Positions 1 through 8,241 of a stretch of 64,000 nucleotides of DNA are shown piece after piece. This DNA comes from Petrimonas sp. (GTDB lineage: Bacteria; Bacteroidota; Bacteroidia; Bacteroidales; Dysgonomonadaceae). The translations under genes were made by a program, and so were the position numbers. The notes beneath the pieces were generated by a model, which was given only the letters and a program-made list of their open reading frames with translations, had not been told where the DNA came from and did no database searches. The stretch's first letter is position 1; each line of letters starts with the position of its first letter. The stretch spans positions 1 to 64,000 of the forward strand of contig DUNG01000008.1 in assembly GCA_012839475.1 (NCBI GenBank), given 5' to 3'.

Positions 1-12
1 GTGTCTTATTAA

Positions 13-168
13 TCACCATGCCAGTCCACCGTCTCCAACGCCGGGTAATACACCATCGCCACTTGCCTGGAGGATGTTTTGTGTCAGTTCAATGTCGATA
101 ATTTCAATGGCGGGAGCAACATAGGGCTCGTCCGCGGCTTTTTGTTGCTTTACTTCTTTTGTTTTCAT
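13..168 (-). CDS. Small 51-aa protein, unknown function
   Basis: This is a complete reading frame from an ATG at 168 to a TGA at 13. It is acidic in the middle (an alternating Ile/Glu/Asp stretch at residues 20-28) and ends in a Gly-rich tail (about 36-51) finishing LAW. There is no signal peptide or membrane segment. Bacteroidales genomes carry many peptides of this size with a Pro-x-Ile-Glu-rich core and a Gly-rich tail, but I cannot name a family. It lies upstream of, and divergent from, the two-component pair at 488-4138. A ribosomally made peptide precursor is possible but unproven. Confidence 0.5.
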   Translation of the reverse strand: MKTKEVKQQKAADEPYVAPAIEIIDIELTQNILQASGDGVLPGVGDGGLAW

Positions 169-317
169 GTTCTTAAAAGTTTAGTTTGTGTTGTTCATCA
201 TTATTATTTGGTCAGTTGGGCAACCGTGAGAGCTCGCGCAACTTGATTATTACCGAAAGGGGCTTATAAAATTTTAATAAAATTAATATATCCCGGGAAG
301 GGGAAAAAGAGGAGAGG

Positions 318-364
318 TGGTCTATTTTGTTATTTGTACAAAATAGACCAGTTTACAGGTAAAC
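318..364. promoter_or_regulatory. Two adjacent palindromes, candidate operator or terminator
   Basis: A perfect 12-bp inverted repeat (TGGTCTATTTTG at 318-329, its complement at 339-350, 9-nt spacer) is followed directly by a second palindrome, GTTTAC-AG-GTAAAC (351-364). They lie in the 319-bp gap between the divergent 51-aa gene and the sensor kinase gene. The 9-nt spacer suits a dimeric DNA-binding protein. No U-run follows the first arm on either strand, so an operator is more likely than a terminator. Apart from these and the -7 element the gap shows nothing clear. Confidence 0.45.
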
Positions 365-446
365 GTTCGTTGCCATAGGAAGAGAGAAGAGATTGAGCAC
401 GCGTGAGAAATAACAGTAAAAAAGAAGTCAAGAAGTTGAAACGTTT

Positions 447-454
447 TATATTTG
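447..454 (+). promoter_or_regulatory. -7 element (TAtaTTTG) of sensor kinase gene
   Basis: TATATTTG matches the Bacteroidota -7 consensus TAnnTTTG and lies 33 nt before the ATG at 488. No clear TTTG is seen at the -33 position. Confidence 0.45.
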
Positions 455-487
455 TAGGGAGAATGTGATCGTGTCAAAGCTTCTTTT

Positions 488-3394
488 ATGTGTAGATTAC
501 GCTTTATTTTACACGCTGTTTTTGCACTGCTTTTTTTCTCCTTTCTGCAAAACGTCTGCGCTCAGGAAAACCTGATCACGTCGGAGTATGCCTATCGGCA
601 TTACACCACCGATGACGGGTTGCTCTCATATTCGCTTGAAACAATTTACCAGGATAGCAGGGGGTTTATCTGGGTGGGATGTAGCGGGGGAATTGCCCGG
701 TACGACGGTTTTACCTTCCATCGGTACATGGAGGGCGAATTCAGCAATATTGTTCGGATTTCAGAAAACAGTCAGCACGAAATCATAGCTTATGGCTTAA
801 ACTTAAACACGATTGACCGTAACACCGATACCGTCCGTTCACGGAAATTTCCCAAGGGATATTACGTCTACAAAAACAATCATGGCGACTTCCCCGCCAG
901 CTACTTCCTGCTGAATAAAAGCTACTCGAAGACAAAGGCACTGTTTCAGCTAACCGATACCGGTTTCGTGAAAAGAGTAGAGCATCCCGATTTTGAGAAA
1001 ACGGACCTGTTTTCAGGGCGGTTGTTTGTTGATGAGGAGAACGATCGAATTTACGTCCCGATGTCCGATGGCATCAGCATCCTCTCTTTGTCGGGGGAGC
1101 GTCTCGCCTTCTGTCCAGGCTATTATGCCTATAACTTTATCCGTTATCGCGATGCCGTTTGGTTTGTAGCTTCCGACGGCATTTACCGTTTTGATCATGA
1201 TACCATCGAGAAAGTAATATCTATTGAGGCTCAACACGACGTTGGCATCATGAAATTGTGTGTCGATGCTAAAGGGAGCTTACTCTTCTGTGACAATTTT
1301 TCGGTTTACAGGCTGTTGAACGACCAAATTGAAACGCTCTTCACCGGCGTCAACCAAATTACCGATATGCTGGTGGACAGCGAAGGCAATCTCTGGGTCG
1401 CTACCTACCAGGGGTTGTATAACCTGTTCCGGCTTCAATTCAAAAACTACTGGTTGAAAAACCGGAGCGACGTGGTGCGCGGCGTTGTGATGGATGGCAG
1501 TAACGACAAAATCATTGGCAGCTACAACGGGGAACTTATTCGATTTAACGATGATTCGAGCGCGAACATAGCTTACCCATCCAATGAGTACGGCAATTCG
1601 TTTAGCGCGTATTTTACGGGGAAGCAGGGGAGTCTCTTCCTTCCCGGGAATGGTAAGATATTGAAAATCAATGGCCGTCAAAGCCGCTGGCTGAATCTTC
1701 CGGTTCAAAGTTATGACTTCGCGTATGCTCTTTCCGATGGAACTGTTGCCGTGGGCGGGATGGATGGGATACATCTTATTTCTGCCGAGGGAAACATAGT
1801 GAAAACATTTCCGGCTGATACGCTTTTGCAGAGTATCCAATCCAACATTGCCGAAGACAGGCAAGGCAATGTATGGTGTGGTGGGGCTCACGGGGTTACT
1901 ATCGTGACAAAAGATGGGATAAAACGGGTAAGCGGCGATCTTTTACAGCCATGCCTGGTTTTCGCGAACGATAACGAAGGTGATATTTGGCTTGCAGCGG
2001 AAAACCGGTTGTTCCGTGCCGCAAGGGACTCGGTGCAACTCATGCACACTTACCGTAATGCCATCGAAACCATTTTCTTTACCCGAAACAACAAGCTGAT
2101 CGTTGGCACCTCCAACGCGATAAACATTTCAGATACCGCGTTGAACCATATCGTCGAATATGATCATCTGAACGGGTTTACCGGGAAAGAGGTGATGCGG
2201 GCCTCTATGACGGAAGATGAAGAGGGAAGGGTATGGATGCCATCGGTTACTTCTCTTGTCAGTTTCAATCCCGATGAACTGCTTACGCGACAACCGGTAC
2301 CGAAGCTCTATATCCTTTCACTTTCCTCCTCTCCCGATAACGTCAATTGGCAGAAAGAGGATCTGGAGGCTCTGCGACTCACGCACGAGAAAAAGAACCT
2401 GCGTTTTTCCTACATCGGGTTATCCTATTCAGCGGCCCAGAACGTGTGCTACCGGTATCGGTTGGTCGGTTTCCAGGATGACTGGTCGCGACCTGTCGCC
2501 GAAAGAGAGGTGACTTTCAACAACTTGAAGCCCGGTAAATATATTTTCGAATTAAAAGCGAATGCCGGAACACCTGAAACACAAACTGATACGGTTTCTT
2601 TACCGGTTTACATCAAACCCGCGTTTTGGCAGACACTGCTTTTTAAGATCTTGGCCTTTGCACTGTTCGTGGGGATAATAGCTTGTCTCGCTATCCGGTA
2701 TCAGCGGCGTAGGCACGAGAAGGAGATCCGCAAGGCCAACCGCGAAAAAGAGATGAACGAGCTCCGCGTGCAATCCGTGCGACTGAAATCCATCCCGCAC
2801 TTCAACAGCAACGTGTTGGCGGGCATCGAGTATTTCATCATGACCAAATCGAAGGAGGAAGCCAACGAACTGCTCACCACCTATTCCCGTTTTACCAACA
2901 TCACCCTTCACGATATCGATAAAGCGCAACGCTCGCTGAAAGATGAGCTGGAGTACCTGTCCATGTACCTCGAGTTGGAAAAAATGCGCTACGGCGACAA
3001 ACTTTCGTATGATATAGACGTTGATAGTGATGTAAGGCAGGAGATTATGATACCGAACATGGTGCTGCACACTTATGCTGAAAATGCTGTAAAACACGGG
3101 ATACGGGGCAAAAAAACGGCCGGTAAAGTAACCATTTCCATCAAAAATGAAGGTAGCGGCGTACGCATTTCGGTGGAAGACGATGGGGTGGGGCGTGCCG
3201 TTTCCGAAGAGAAAAACAGGCAGCAAAACCGCGTTGGACAAGGCTTAAGCATCCTTTCCCGACAAATAGCACTGTACAATCAGCAAAACAGCGAGAAAAT
3301 AGAAGAAAAGGTGGTGGATTTAACGGACGAGCAGGGCAATGCGGCGGGAACACGCTTTGAGCTGTACGTCCCGTATCAATACGAATATATTTAA
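488..3394 (+). CDS. Propeller-type membrane sensor histidine kinase (LytS-like)
   Basis: This is a membrane sensor that should phosphorylate the LytTR regulator encoded next to it. A signal peptide (residues 1-25, ending CAQ) precedes a periplasmic two-component-regulator beta-propeller (to about 600), a Y_Y_Y domain (about 630-705), one transmembrane helix (about 715-738) and a cytoplasmic LytS-type kinase. The phospho-acceptor is probably His771 in PHFNSN, slightly divergent from the usual NPHFLFN. The ATPase domain keeps an N box (ENAVKHG) and a G box (DDGVGR). The 15-nt gap to the next gene indicates an operon. In this family the propeller usually senses a periplasmic ligand, often a glycan; the ligand here is unknown. 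Confidence 0.88.
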   Translation: MCRLRFILHAVFALLFFSFLQNVCAQENLITSEYAYRHYTTDDGLLSYSLETIYQDSRGFIWVGCSGGIARYDGFTFHRYMEGEFSNIVRISENSQHEIIAYGLNLNTIDRNTDTVRSRKFPKGYYVYKNNHGDFPASYFLLNKSYSKTKALFQLTDTGFVKRVEHPDFEKTDLFSGRLFVDEENDRIYVPMSDGISILSLSGERLAFCPGYYAYNFIRYRDAVWFVASDGIYRFDHDTIEKVISIEAQHDVGIMKLCVDAKGSLLFCDNFSVYRLLNDQIETLFTGVNQITDMLVDSEGNLWVATYQGLYNLFRLQFKNYWLKNRSDVVRGVVMDGSNDKIIGSYNGELIRFNDDSSANIAYPSNEYGNSFSAYFTGKQGSLFLPGNGKILKINGRQSRWLNLPVQSYDFAYALSDGTVAVGGMDGIHLISAEGNIVKTFPADTLLQSIQSNIAEDRQGNVWCGGAHGVTIVTKDGIKRVSGDLLQPCLVFANDNEGDIWLAAENRLFRAARDSVQLMHTYRNAIETIFFTRNNKLIVGTSNAINISDTALNHIVEYDHLNGFTGKEVMRASMTEDEEGRVWMPSVTSLVSFNPDELLTRQPVPKLYILSLSSSPDNVNWQKEDLEALRLTHEKKNLRFSYIGLSYSAAQNVCYRYRLVGFQDDWSRPVAEREVTFNNLKPGKYIFELKANAGTPETQTDTVSLPVYIKPAFWQTLLFKILAFALFVGIIACLAIRYQRRRHEKEIRKANREKEMNELRVQSVRLKSIPHFNSNVLAGIEYFIMTKSKEEANELLTTYSRFTNITLHDIDKAQRSLKDELEYLSMYLELEKMRYGDKLSYDIDVDSDVRQEIMIPNMVLHTYAENAVKHGIRGKKTAGKVTISIKNEGSGVRISVEDDGVGRAVSEEKNRQQNRVGQGLSILSRQIALYNQQNSEKIEEKVVDLTDEQGNAAGTRFELYVPYQYEYI

Positions 3395-3409
3395 AAAGAG
3401 GGTAGCAAC

Positions 3410-4138
3410 ATGTATACCTGCATTATCATAGAAGATGAAGAGCTGCCCCGGTTATCGTTGAAGTCGAAGCTGGAGACCTATCATCCCGATATCGAGATTT
3501 TGGCCATGTGCGAAGATGCCGAGTCGGCCCTGGAATGCATATTACGGAACAGACCGCAGATCTTGTTCTTAGACATCCAGCTTCCGGGGCAAAACTCGAT
3601 TTGGCTGTTGCAACAGCTGCAACAAACCGGTAAACTGCCACAAATTATATTCACTACTGCCTATACCGATCCCGAGTACCTGTTGAAGGCCATCAAGTTC
3701 TCGGCAACCGATTACCTGAACAAACCGATCAATATCGTGGAGTTGGCGCAAGCCATCGAAAAGGCAAAAAAGCGGACTCAGGAGGAGAAAGAGATTAAGC
3801 ACGCGTCTCAAAAGAATATCTACTCGTTCCGTATGCTCAACTCGCGGCTCATCGCGTTGGAGGAGGATATCGTCTATATCGAAGCCGATGGTAACTACGC
3901 GCAGATACAACTGCTTCACGACAAGAAAGAGCTGATTTTCGAGCGTCTGGGCGACATCGAAAAAAGGCTGAACAGCCCGGCTTTCATCCGTGCCGGCCGC
4001 AGTTTAATCATCAACAAGAACTACATCCGCAAGCTGAACTCCAAGAGCTCCACCTGTTCACTTGTCACCCCCAACGCTTCTTACCACCTCCCCATTCCAA
4101 AAGGTGTATGCGATACGCTCAAAGCGCAGCTGTCGTGA
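3410..4138 (+). CDS. LytTR-family response regulator
   Basis: This 242-aa DNA-binding regulator is the partner of the upstream sensor kinase. An N-terminal receiver domain (1-120) has the acidic pocket IIEDEE (residues 6-11), phospho-acceptor Asp55 in LFLDIQLPG and the conserved Lys in LNKP near 104. A C-terminal LytTR domain (about 140-240) contains EADGNYAQI and the motif FIRAGRSLIINKNYI. LytTR proteins bind direct repeats upstream of their targets. The likely targets are the next genes or the palindrome-bearing region upstream of the operon, but no clear LytTR half-sites were found. Confidence 0.92.
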   Translation: MYTCIIIEDEELPRLSLKSKLETYHPDIEILAMCEDAESALECILRNRPQILFLDIQLPGQNSIWLLQQLQQTGKLPQIIFTTAYTDPEYLLKAIKFSATDYLNKPINIVELAQAIEKAKKRTQEEKEIKHASQKNIYSFRMLNSRLIALEEDIVYIEADGNYAQIQLLHDKKELIFERLGDIEKRLNSPAFIRAGRSLIINKNYIRKLNSKSSTCSLVTPNASYHLPIPKGVCDTLKAQLS

Positions 4139-4143
4139 AAAAG

Positions 4144-4200
4144 AATGTAACAAGAGGGGGGGTAACCCTTTCAATCAAGCTTGGTTGGGGTTACATTTTG
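4144..4200 (+). terminator. Inverted repeat after the two-component operon
   Basis: AATGTAAC (4144-4151) pairs with GTTACATT (4190-4197) and is followed by TTTTG, directly after the LytTR stop codon. The loop is long (38 nt) and the U-run short, so this is a weak terminator or an operator for the downstream lipoprotein gene. Confidence 0.35.
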
Positions 4201-4257
4201 AAGTGCGCTAAATGTAATACCAACAACGTGAATTGTTTACAATATTCATTTAAAAAG

Positions 4258-5607
4258 ATGGCAGGCATCAAACAAATAAGCGGCATCATCATCATTCTCT
4301 GTCTGTTTTCATCGTGCAAGATTATTTCGAACGTTGAAAAGCCAAAGGCTGGTGGGATGACGGCTGTAAGTGCAAACGACTTTCTCAACAGCATCGGGGT
4401 GGTTTCAAGTATTACCGGTCGTGGTGAAACACTGTCGGGGACGATAGATGCCATCAATTATACCGGGATTCGCTGGATTCGATGTGGACTGGAGGACAAG
4501 ATTTCAATCAAGGATATGATCTCTCTTCATAAAGAGACGGGTGCCAAAATTGTGTTTGGACTGTTAAGCGGAGGGAATGATGTTTCAGCGGTTATTGATA
4601 CCGCCAGGATTCTGGCAAAAGCTGGCGCTCTACTCGCCATTGAAGGGAACAACGAACCCAATAACTGGACCATTGATTACCAAGGCGAGGTGGGGGGAGG
4701 AAAAAAGTCATGGCTGCCGGTCGCTTACCTTCAGAGGGATTTGTACAGGGCTGCAAAGGAAGACCCTATTTTAAAAGATTATCCGGTGTGGAATATTTCA
4801 GAGGGTGGCGCACAAACGGATAACGTGGGACTGCAATTCCTGACTATTCCCGACGGCAGCGGTACCATAATGCCAGCTGGAACGCGATACGCCGACTATG
4901 CCAATTGTCATAATTACATCACACATCCAAGTTGGCCGGGATTGCATGACAACCAGACGTGGTTGAGTGCCAGTCCCGGTTTTGATTGCCCCGTCGATGG
5001 ATTGGCCGGCAATTACGGCGTGACCTGGAGGAAAAAGTTTCCCGGCTACTCGGAGTCAGAGTTTCAAACGCTTCCGAGAGTGACCACCGAGACAGGAATT
5101 GCCATGGGAGGAGAAGTGACTGAAGATATACAGGCGCGTCTGTTTATGAATTTGTATTTATCGCAGTTTAAAAGAGGTTGGAGCTATACCGCCATTTACC
5201 TGCTGCGAACGCGTAGCAATGAACCTGAACACGAGAAATATGCTTTCTACAAAATGGATTACACGCCCAAACTGGCTACCCATTACCTGCATAACTTCAC
5301 GACCATTCTCGCGGATGACGGTAAACTACACTCCCCCGGGAAGATGAATTATTCAATTCAAGATCAGCCGGATACAGTGCATGATCTGTTATTGCAAAAA
5401 AGTAACGGGCATCTCTTTCTGGTTCTATGGGGTGAACGTTTCTTAGGGGGGTCAGATACGATTACGATACATTTAGGCAAAACATACCAGTTGGTGAAGA
5501 TCTATGATCCAACCTCAGGTACTGCCCCCATAGACATCAAAAGGGATGTCGATGCTATTGTTTTAGAAATGACAGACCATCCCGTTATTATTGAGGTTGA
5601 AAAATAG
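4258..5607 (+). CDS. Lipoprotein, putative clan GH-A glycoside hydrolase
   Basis: This is a 449-aa surface or periplasmic lipoprotein. The ATG at 4258 gives a clean signal peptide with lipobox LFSSC (Cys20); a longer frame from 4108 would overlap the LytTR gene. The body looks like a TIM-barrel retaining glycosidase of clan GH-A: EGNNEPNNW holds the candidate acid/base Glu133 and TTETG the candidate nucleophile Glu278, at the spacing expected for barrel strands 4 and 7. A small beta domain follows (about 350-449). The substrate and GH family cannot be told by eye. It may be regulated by the two-component pair just upstream. Confidence 0.65.
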   Translation: MAGIKQISGIIIILCLFSSCKIISNVEKPKAGGMTAVSANDFLNSIGVVSSITGRGETLSGTIDAINYTGIRWIRCGLEDKISIKDMISLHKETGAKIVFGLLSGGNDVSAVIDTARILAKAGALLAIEGNNEPNNWTIDYQGEVGGGKKSWLPVAYLQRDLYRAAKEDPILKDYPVWNISEGGAQTDNVGLQFLTIPDGSGTIMPAGTRYADYANCHNYITHPSWPGLHDNQTWLSASPGFDCPVDGLAGNYGVTWRKKFPGYSESEFQTLPRVTTETGIAMGGEVTEDIQARLFMNLYLSQFKRGWSYTAIYLLRTRSNEPEHEKYAFYKMDYTPKLATHYLHNFTTILADDGKLHSPGKMNYSIQDQPDTVHDLLLQKSNGHLFLVLWGERFLGGSDTITIHLGKTYQLVKIYDPTSGTAPIDIKRDVDAIVLEMTDHPVIIEVEK

Positions 5608-5680
5608 AACGAACGTTATAATTATTACAAAAAGATCTCCATATACCCTATTATCAATAACCCTTTAATTTTTACGACCT

Positions 5681-6715
5681 ATGATTTATACATCCATTAA
5701 AAAAGTCCGGAACCAAGAGGAGAGGAAGAGAATTGTGGAGCGATTGTTGATGTTGCGTAAGCAACTTGACAAAGAGATCCCGGGAAAAACAGCCTCCTCT
5801 TCTTTTCTTTTAGCCACGTGGAATATCAGGGAGTTTGGCAGTGAAAAGCGCAAGATCGAAGACTATTTCTACATTGCTGAGATTATCAGCCGCTTTGACC
5901 TGATCGCGATTCAGGAGGTGCTGGGGAATAAAAAAGCCCTTGATAAGTTGATGCCCATTTTAGGTAGGAGTTGGGATTATATTGCCACGGATGCTACCGA
6001 GGGAACGGCAGGAGGGTCGGAGTGCATGGCCTTTTTGTATGATAAAAGCAAGGTCACTTTTAAAAATGTGGCCGGTGAGATCGTGCTGCCCCCGAACCTG
6101 CTTATCAATGAGTTGCAATTTGCAAGAACGCCATTCTGCGTGATGTTTCAGGTGGGGTGGTTTAAGTTTAACTTAACCACGGTGCATATCATTTTCGGGA
6201 AATCGACCAAGGTGAACCCGCAGCGCTTGAAGGAGATAGAAAGTATCGCTAAGTTTTTGACCAAACGTCAAAAGAAGGAACAAACCAATTATATTTTACT
6301 GGGTGATTTCAATGTCCCATCGGTTGATGACGATTACATGAAAGCGCTCGAAAGCAGTGGTTTTGAAATACCCAATGCCATTAAAGAGCATCCGACGGAC
6401 TTAGGCGGTACGAAACACTACGATCAAATCGCTTTTAATTTAAAGCTGAATAAAACAATGACGCTTTTTAAGGAGAAAATACAAAAAGCGGGGGCTTTTA
6501 ATTTCACGAAATCAGTTTACAAGCCCGACGACTGGAAGATTTACATGTCTGATTTCGACAAGAAATATGTAGAAGGAAAATCGGATGATGATATTCAAAA
6601 ATACTACTTGAAATACCGTACTTTTAGAATGTCGGATCACTTGCCTTTGTGGGTGGAGTTAAACGTTGACTTTAGTGAACAATACCTGGAAGAATTGCTT
6701 GAACATGGGAAATAG
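5681..6715 (+). CDS. Endonuclease/exonuclease/phosphatase family protein
   Basis: This 344-aa protein has a DNase I-like EEP fold. Visible motifs in order are ATWNIREF (about 46-53), the metal-binding IQEV (about 75), LLGDFNVPS (about 206-214) and the C-terminal SDHLPLWVEL (about 319-328). The family cleaves phosphodiester or phosphomonoester bonds in nucleic acids, lipids or sugars with Mg2+. There is no signal peptide, so it is probably cytoplasmic. It is followed by a strong terminator. The substrate is unknown. Confidence 0.82.
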   Translation: MIYTSIKKVRNQEERKRIVERLLMLRKQLDKEIPGKTASSSFLLATWNIREFGSEKRKIEDYFYIAEIISRFDLIAIQEVLGNKKALDKLMPILGRSWDYIATDATEGTAGGSECMAFLYDKSKVTFKNVAGEIVLPPNLLINELQFARTPFCVMFQVGWFKFNLTTVHIIFGKSTKVNPQRLKEIESIAKFLTKRQKKEQTNYILLGDFNVPSVDDDYMKALESSGFEIPNAIKEHPTDLGGTKHYDQIAFNLKLNKTMTLFKEKIQKAGAFNFTKSVYKPDDWKIYMSDFDKKYVEGKSDDDIQKYYLKYRTFRMSDHLPLWVELNVDFSEQYLEELLEHGK

Positions 6716-6793
6716 GCCTTGAATATCAAAGGATAACAATTTGCCGACCTTACCCGTTACTACCGCACCACTTGCTATCCATAACCTACTGCC

Positions 6794-6841
6794 AAACCGA
6801 TGCTTATCGGGTGTAAAAGTGATAAGCATCGGTTTGTTTTC
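6794..6841 (+). terminator. Strong intrinsic terminator
   Basis: A perfect 15-bp stem (6794-6808 with 6821-6835, 12-nt loop) is followed by GTTTTC. It ends the rightward EEP transcription unit; the leftward gene at 6892-8061 converges on it. Confidence 0.85.
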
Positions 6842-6891
6842 TTTATTCTCTTATCCGTCAGTTAAAACTGGCGACAATAGACTGTAACGAT

Positions 6892-8061
6892 TTATTCATT
6901 CCAATTAATCGGTGTTCCTTCAAAGTTGTCCAAGAAACTATCTACCGAGAACAGGTTTTTACCATAACTAGAGCCGTTGGCTTGCTGCGTCAGCGTACAG
7001 CGAGACATATAGTAAGTTTTGTCGGATTTGTCGCGGAGAATAACGGTAAAGTTTTTTCCTCTTCTTAATATTACTCCGAAAGCATTGGTGTCGTACCCCC
7101 ATTCTTTATCAGTCAAAATAACTTTAACTAAATCGCGGTTTTCCCATCGTCCTTTTGCCCAATTTTTTATCTCGGCTTCCAATGCCGGATCATTTACCGC
7201 TGCTTTGGGTATGTATTTGGAGTTTTCTACACGTTGAGCTTCTAATTTGGCTTTATTTTCTGCCACTCTCTTGTGAATATTATCTCCATACTCTTTCATG
7301 GCATCGAATTCAAGGCGAGGGTCAGAGTTAGCGTACTTGGTTTTGAAGGCTTCGTTGAATGAGTCCCAGTAGGGCATAAGTTCGTTATTGATAGCCTCGA
7401 TGTCGGGGTCAAGTTTAGCATCTTTACCGAATGTGTAGTGCATGTAGCGGCGCGATGTGGCATCCGTAACGTAGAATTTTTGTGTAGCCATGTGGTTGCT
7501 TGCCTTTATTTTTTCCATGTCCCATTGCATGCTTGCTTTTGTTTCTGCTGCCGTGGACATACCTTTGAAAGGTAATCCATCGAACAGTACATCGTGAGCT
7601 TTCTTGTAGGCATCGGATTGCCGATTTTTCTCATCGATTGCAAAAGGATTGCCTTTGACGATTAAATCCATACACTCGTCGAGTTGATAGTAGTAAGTGG
7701 TCATCTCGTCAATGTCTTTCTTATCCGTGGCAGCGTTGAGTTTTTCGATTATCTGGTTGAAAGCCTTGTAGAGTTCTCGTTCAGATGAATCTTCGTTGAA
7801 CAACGGCTTTTCCTCATTCTCTGAAGCAGCGCCGGTTACCGCTTCATTACTCTTTTCCGTTACGGTTTGTTTCGCTTCGTCGGTGGTTTCCTTTACGGTT
7901 TGCTCGGTTTTTTTCTCTGCCGATTTCGTTTTCTCTTCAATGGCGTTTTCCACCTTGTTTGTCACGGCTTTTTTTGCCTTGTTGAGCATCCCGCCCAGTT
8001 GTGCCTGTGCAGTACCTTGTACTGCCAAAGCAAGCAGCAAGATTGCAATAATTTTTCTCAT
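6892..8061 (-). CDS. Secreted coiled-coil protein, unknown function
   Basis: This 389-aa protein has a cleavable signal peptide (residues 1-20, ending AQAQ). A Lys/Glu/Thr-rich, helix-forming stretch (about 28-85) contains short irregular repeats of EKT/VTEK type and suggests a periplasmic coiled coil. The C-terminal half is a soluble domain with no motif I recognise. It is the last gene of the leftward envelope cluster and may work with the FISUMP lipoprotein and the OmpA-like protein upstream of it. Confidence 0.7.
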   Translation of the reverse strand: MRKIIAILLLALAVQGTAQAQLGGMLNKAKKAVTNKVENAIEEKTKSAEKKTEQTVKETTDEAKQTVTEKSNEAVTGAASENEEKPLFNEDSSERELYKAFNQIIEKLNAATDKKDIDEMTTYYYQLDECMDLIVKGNPFAIDEKNRQSDAYKKAHDVLFDGLPFKGMSTAAETKASMQWDMEKIKASNHMATQKFYVTDATSRRYMHYTFGKDAKLDPDIEAINNELMPYWDSFNEAFKTKYANSDPRLEFDAMKEYGDNIHKRVAENKAKLEAQRVENSKYIPKAAVNDPALEAEIKNWAKGRWENRDLVKVILTDKEWGYDTNAFGVILRRGKNFTVILRDKSDKTYYMSRCTLTQQANGSSYGKNLFSVDSFLDNFEGTPINWNE

Positions 8062-8108
8062 TGTAATAATTGTTTAATGTTTAAGTGTTGAATCGTGAAA
8101 CCTGAAAT

Positions 8109-8125
8109 CTGCCTGCGGCAGGCAG
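8109..8125. repeat. Short G+C-rich palindrome
   Basis: CTGCCTGC-G-GCAGGCAG is a near-perfect palindrome in an intergenic region. Palindromes of this sequence are widely scattered in Bacteroidota genomes; only one copy was noticed here. Confidence 0.4.
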
Positions 8126-8184
8126 GCGTCTTTGCTCCTTGTTCTTTATTCTTTTTGTCTATTTATATTTTTTGATAGGATTCC

Positions 8185-8207
8185 CCTCCCGCCACGAGAG
8201 CGGGAGG
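8185..8207 (-). terminator. G+C-rich hairpin after the FISUMP gene
   Basis: CCTCCCGC (8185-8192) pairs with GCGGGAGG (8200-8207) across a 7-nt loop, 35 nt past the stop of the leftward gene at 8242. There is no U-run, so it may be an RNA 3'-end stabiliser rather than a Rho-independent terminator. Confidence 0.35.
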
Positions 8208-8241
8208 AGTATAATGCTATGCCCTTGGGGCAAGGCAAATC

